This document shows, one piece after another, positions 63,067 to 64,000 of a stretch of DNA of 64,000 nucleotides (position 1 is its first letter; each line of letters starts with the position of its first letter). This stretch comes from Nannocystis exedens (lineage in GTDB: Bacteria > Myxococcota_A > Polyangia > Nannocystales > Nannocystaceae). The position numbers were made by a program, and so were the translations under genes. The notes under the pieces were generated by a model. That model was not told the DNA's origin, ran no database searches, and saw only the letters and a list, made by a program, of their open reading frames with translations. The DNA lies in assembly GCF_002343915.1 (NCBI RefSeq), contig NZ_NETK01000001.1, positions 6,772,001 to 6,836,000 on the forward strand, given 5' to 3'.

Positions 63067-63590
63067 GGCGCACCTCCGGCTGCGTCCGCGGGCGACGGGC
63101 GGACGACGCGGGCGCGGTAGACCGAGCGCCAGCGGGCCCTGGCGCCGCGGGCGGCGCCAGCCAGCGAGGGCACGCGGTGAAAGCCCATGTCGACGGTGAC
63201 GCTGCGGGCCTCGGGGTGGCGCGCGAACAGGTTCGCGGCCCACGAGGCGGCCAGGCGAGCGCGCACGGCGTCGTCGCTGCGGCGATCGTGGAACACTTCG
63301 ATCAGGTCCTCGACGCGGATGTCGGCCTCGCGGGTGATGCCCGGCGTGAGGCGGGCGGGGCTGGTGCGACCGGCGTCGTCGACGAGCGTGAGCGTGAGCG
63401 TCGGCGGGTCGCCGACCGAGGGCGCGTAGAAGCCGTAGCCGTTGTCGGCCCCGGTCAGCGCGCCGTAGTAGGTGAGGAGCGGTCCGAGCGGCCCGGCGCT
63501 CCACAGGCAGATCCCCAGCCCGCCGAGCACGACGAGCACGAGGTGGGCGGCGACGGCCGCGAGCAAGAGTAGGCGACGTCTAAGGGTCAT
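63063..63590 (-). CDS. Membrane-anchored protein coupled to HTTM gene
   Basis: A 175-residue protein with an N-terminal anchor (RRLLLLAAVAAHLVLVVLGGLGICLW) and a small extracytoplasmic domain (YYGALTGADNGYGFYAPSVG, TLTLTLVDDAGRTSPARL). Small partners of this kind often precede HTTM genes; an accessory role is inferred. The ATG at 63590 begins the anchor. The stop overlaps the next start by 4 bp. Confidence 0.7.
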   Translation of the reverse strand: MTLRRRLLLLAAVAAHLVLVVLGGLGICLWSAGPLGPLLTYYGALTGADNGYGFYAPSVGDPPTLTLTLVDDAGRTSPARLTPGITREADIRVEDLIEVFHDRRSDDAVRARLAASWAANLFARHPEARSVTVDMGFHRVPSLAGAARGARARWRSVYRARVVRPSPADAAGGAP

Positions 63591-63671
63591 GGCGGACTCC
63601 GACGACGGAGCGACGGCCGGCCGCGCCCGCGCCGAAAGGTCGCGGCGACGCGGTCGGCCGGCGAATGCGAC

Positions 63672-64000
63672 TTACCAGTGACGGCCCCAACCGTCGTCGT
63701 CGTGGCGGCGGCGACGGCCCCACCCGTCGTCGTCGTGGCGGCGGCGACGGCCCCACCCGTCATCGTCGTGGCGGCGGCGGCGTCGGCCCCACCCGTCGTC
63801 GTCGTCCCAGCGGCGGCGCCGTTCGTCGTCGGCGCTGACCTCCTCCTCGGCCTCGGCGTCGACGTCGGTCAGCTCGTCGACCGCCAGGCCGTCGACCGGC
63901 GCCGCCTCGGGCTCCTCCTCGTCGATCGACTCGACGGCGAGGTCCTCCTCGTCGATCGCCTCCGCCTCGTCACACGCGCTCGTGACGAACGCGGTCGCGA
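63672..64000 (-). CDS. Acidic protein with Arg/His/Asp/Trp tandem repeats (5' end outside)
   Basis: The start lies beyond the right edge. The visible 109 residues begin ATAFVTSACDEAEA, consistent with the end of a lipoprotein or secretory signal, continue through a very acidic region (IDEEDLAVESIDEEEPEAAP), and end in four tandem copies of a 33-bp repeat encoding RRRRHDDDGWG (about 63675-63810), closing with GRHW. The repeats alternate strongly basic and acidic stretches with one Trp each. No family is recognised; metal or polyanion binding by the His/Asp clusters is an inference. Confidence 0.7.
   Translation of the reverse strand, partial: ATAFVTSACDEAEAIDEEDLAVESIDEEEPEAAPVDGLAVDELTDVDAEAEEEVSADDERRRRWDDDDGWGRRRRRHDDDGWGRRRRHDDDGWGRRRRHDDDGWGRHW

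Overview
The window is very GC-rich DNA from a predatory-type myxobacterium, most likely of the Nannocystis/Enhygromyxa group (Myxococcota). The evidence is the density of Thr/Ser/Asp-linker lipoproteins, two secreted proteases that end in MYXO-CTERM sorting tails, MopE-type CDNGLDDDCDG repeats, three Hanks-type Ser/Thr kinases, a PEGA protein and an ECF sigma factor. No rRNA, tRNA, phage, insertion sequence or CRISPR array was recognised. About 45 genes are supported; most other open frames are GC-driven shadows.

Layout. 1-13 kb (minus strand): a partial PDZ/redoxin-like lipoprotein, a luciferase-like flavin oxidoreductase, a tandem pair of large zinc metalloproteases, an App1-like lipoprotein, a glutathione S-transferase and an L,D-transpeptidase. 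13-19 kb: a beta-barrel protein, a tail-anchored DnaJ-C-like protein, an AstB-like protein whose catalytic Cys is Ser, an RsbRD-type histidine kinase and a 4-hydroxybutyryl-CoA dehydratase homologue. 19-28.6 kb: three lipoproteins, an MMPL transporter, DUF1835 and DUF924 proteins and an EamA permease. 28.6-37.5 kb: a duplicated cassette of a vWA-like lipoprotein facing a beta-propeller-like lipoprotein, present as three copies with truncated remnants. 37.5-45.2 kb: a membrane protein, a kinase, and a TetR-adaptor-RND pump operon. 45.3-50.3 kb: an ECF sigma factor divergent from a kinase with a PDZ-like tail, and a Leu-Asp-rich secreted protein. 50.8-64 kb: UbiA prenyltransferase, lipoproteins, a TPR kinase divergent from a PEGA protein, a twin-CX3C lipoprotein, an FHA-FHA-ABC transporter, a TetR regulator with an HTTM protein, and a partial repeat protein.

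The feature that ties the window together is a dispersed palindromic element with core TGTCC-N4-GGACA (variants CATGCCC-N4-GGGCATG). It sits at six of about eleven convergent gene junctions, often as multi-hairpin clusters with stems of 7-16 bp. It also forms a ten-member array between the divergent genes at 51.7-52.7 kb, lies inside a 111-bp tandem repeat at 9.8-10.1 kb, and occurs as perfect 6-4-6 copies inside coding sequences. It looks like a proliferating hairpin family that acts at gene ends as a bidirectional terminator or 3'-end stabiliser. The second notable item is the cassette at 28.6-37.5 kb, where the remnants allow the duplication to be partly reconstructed.
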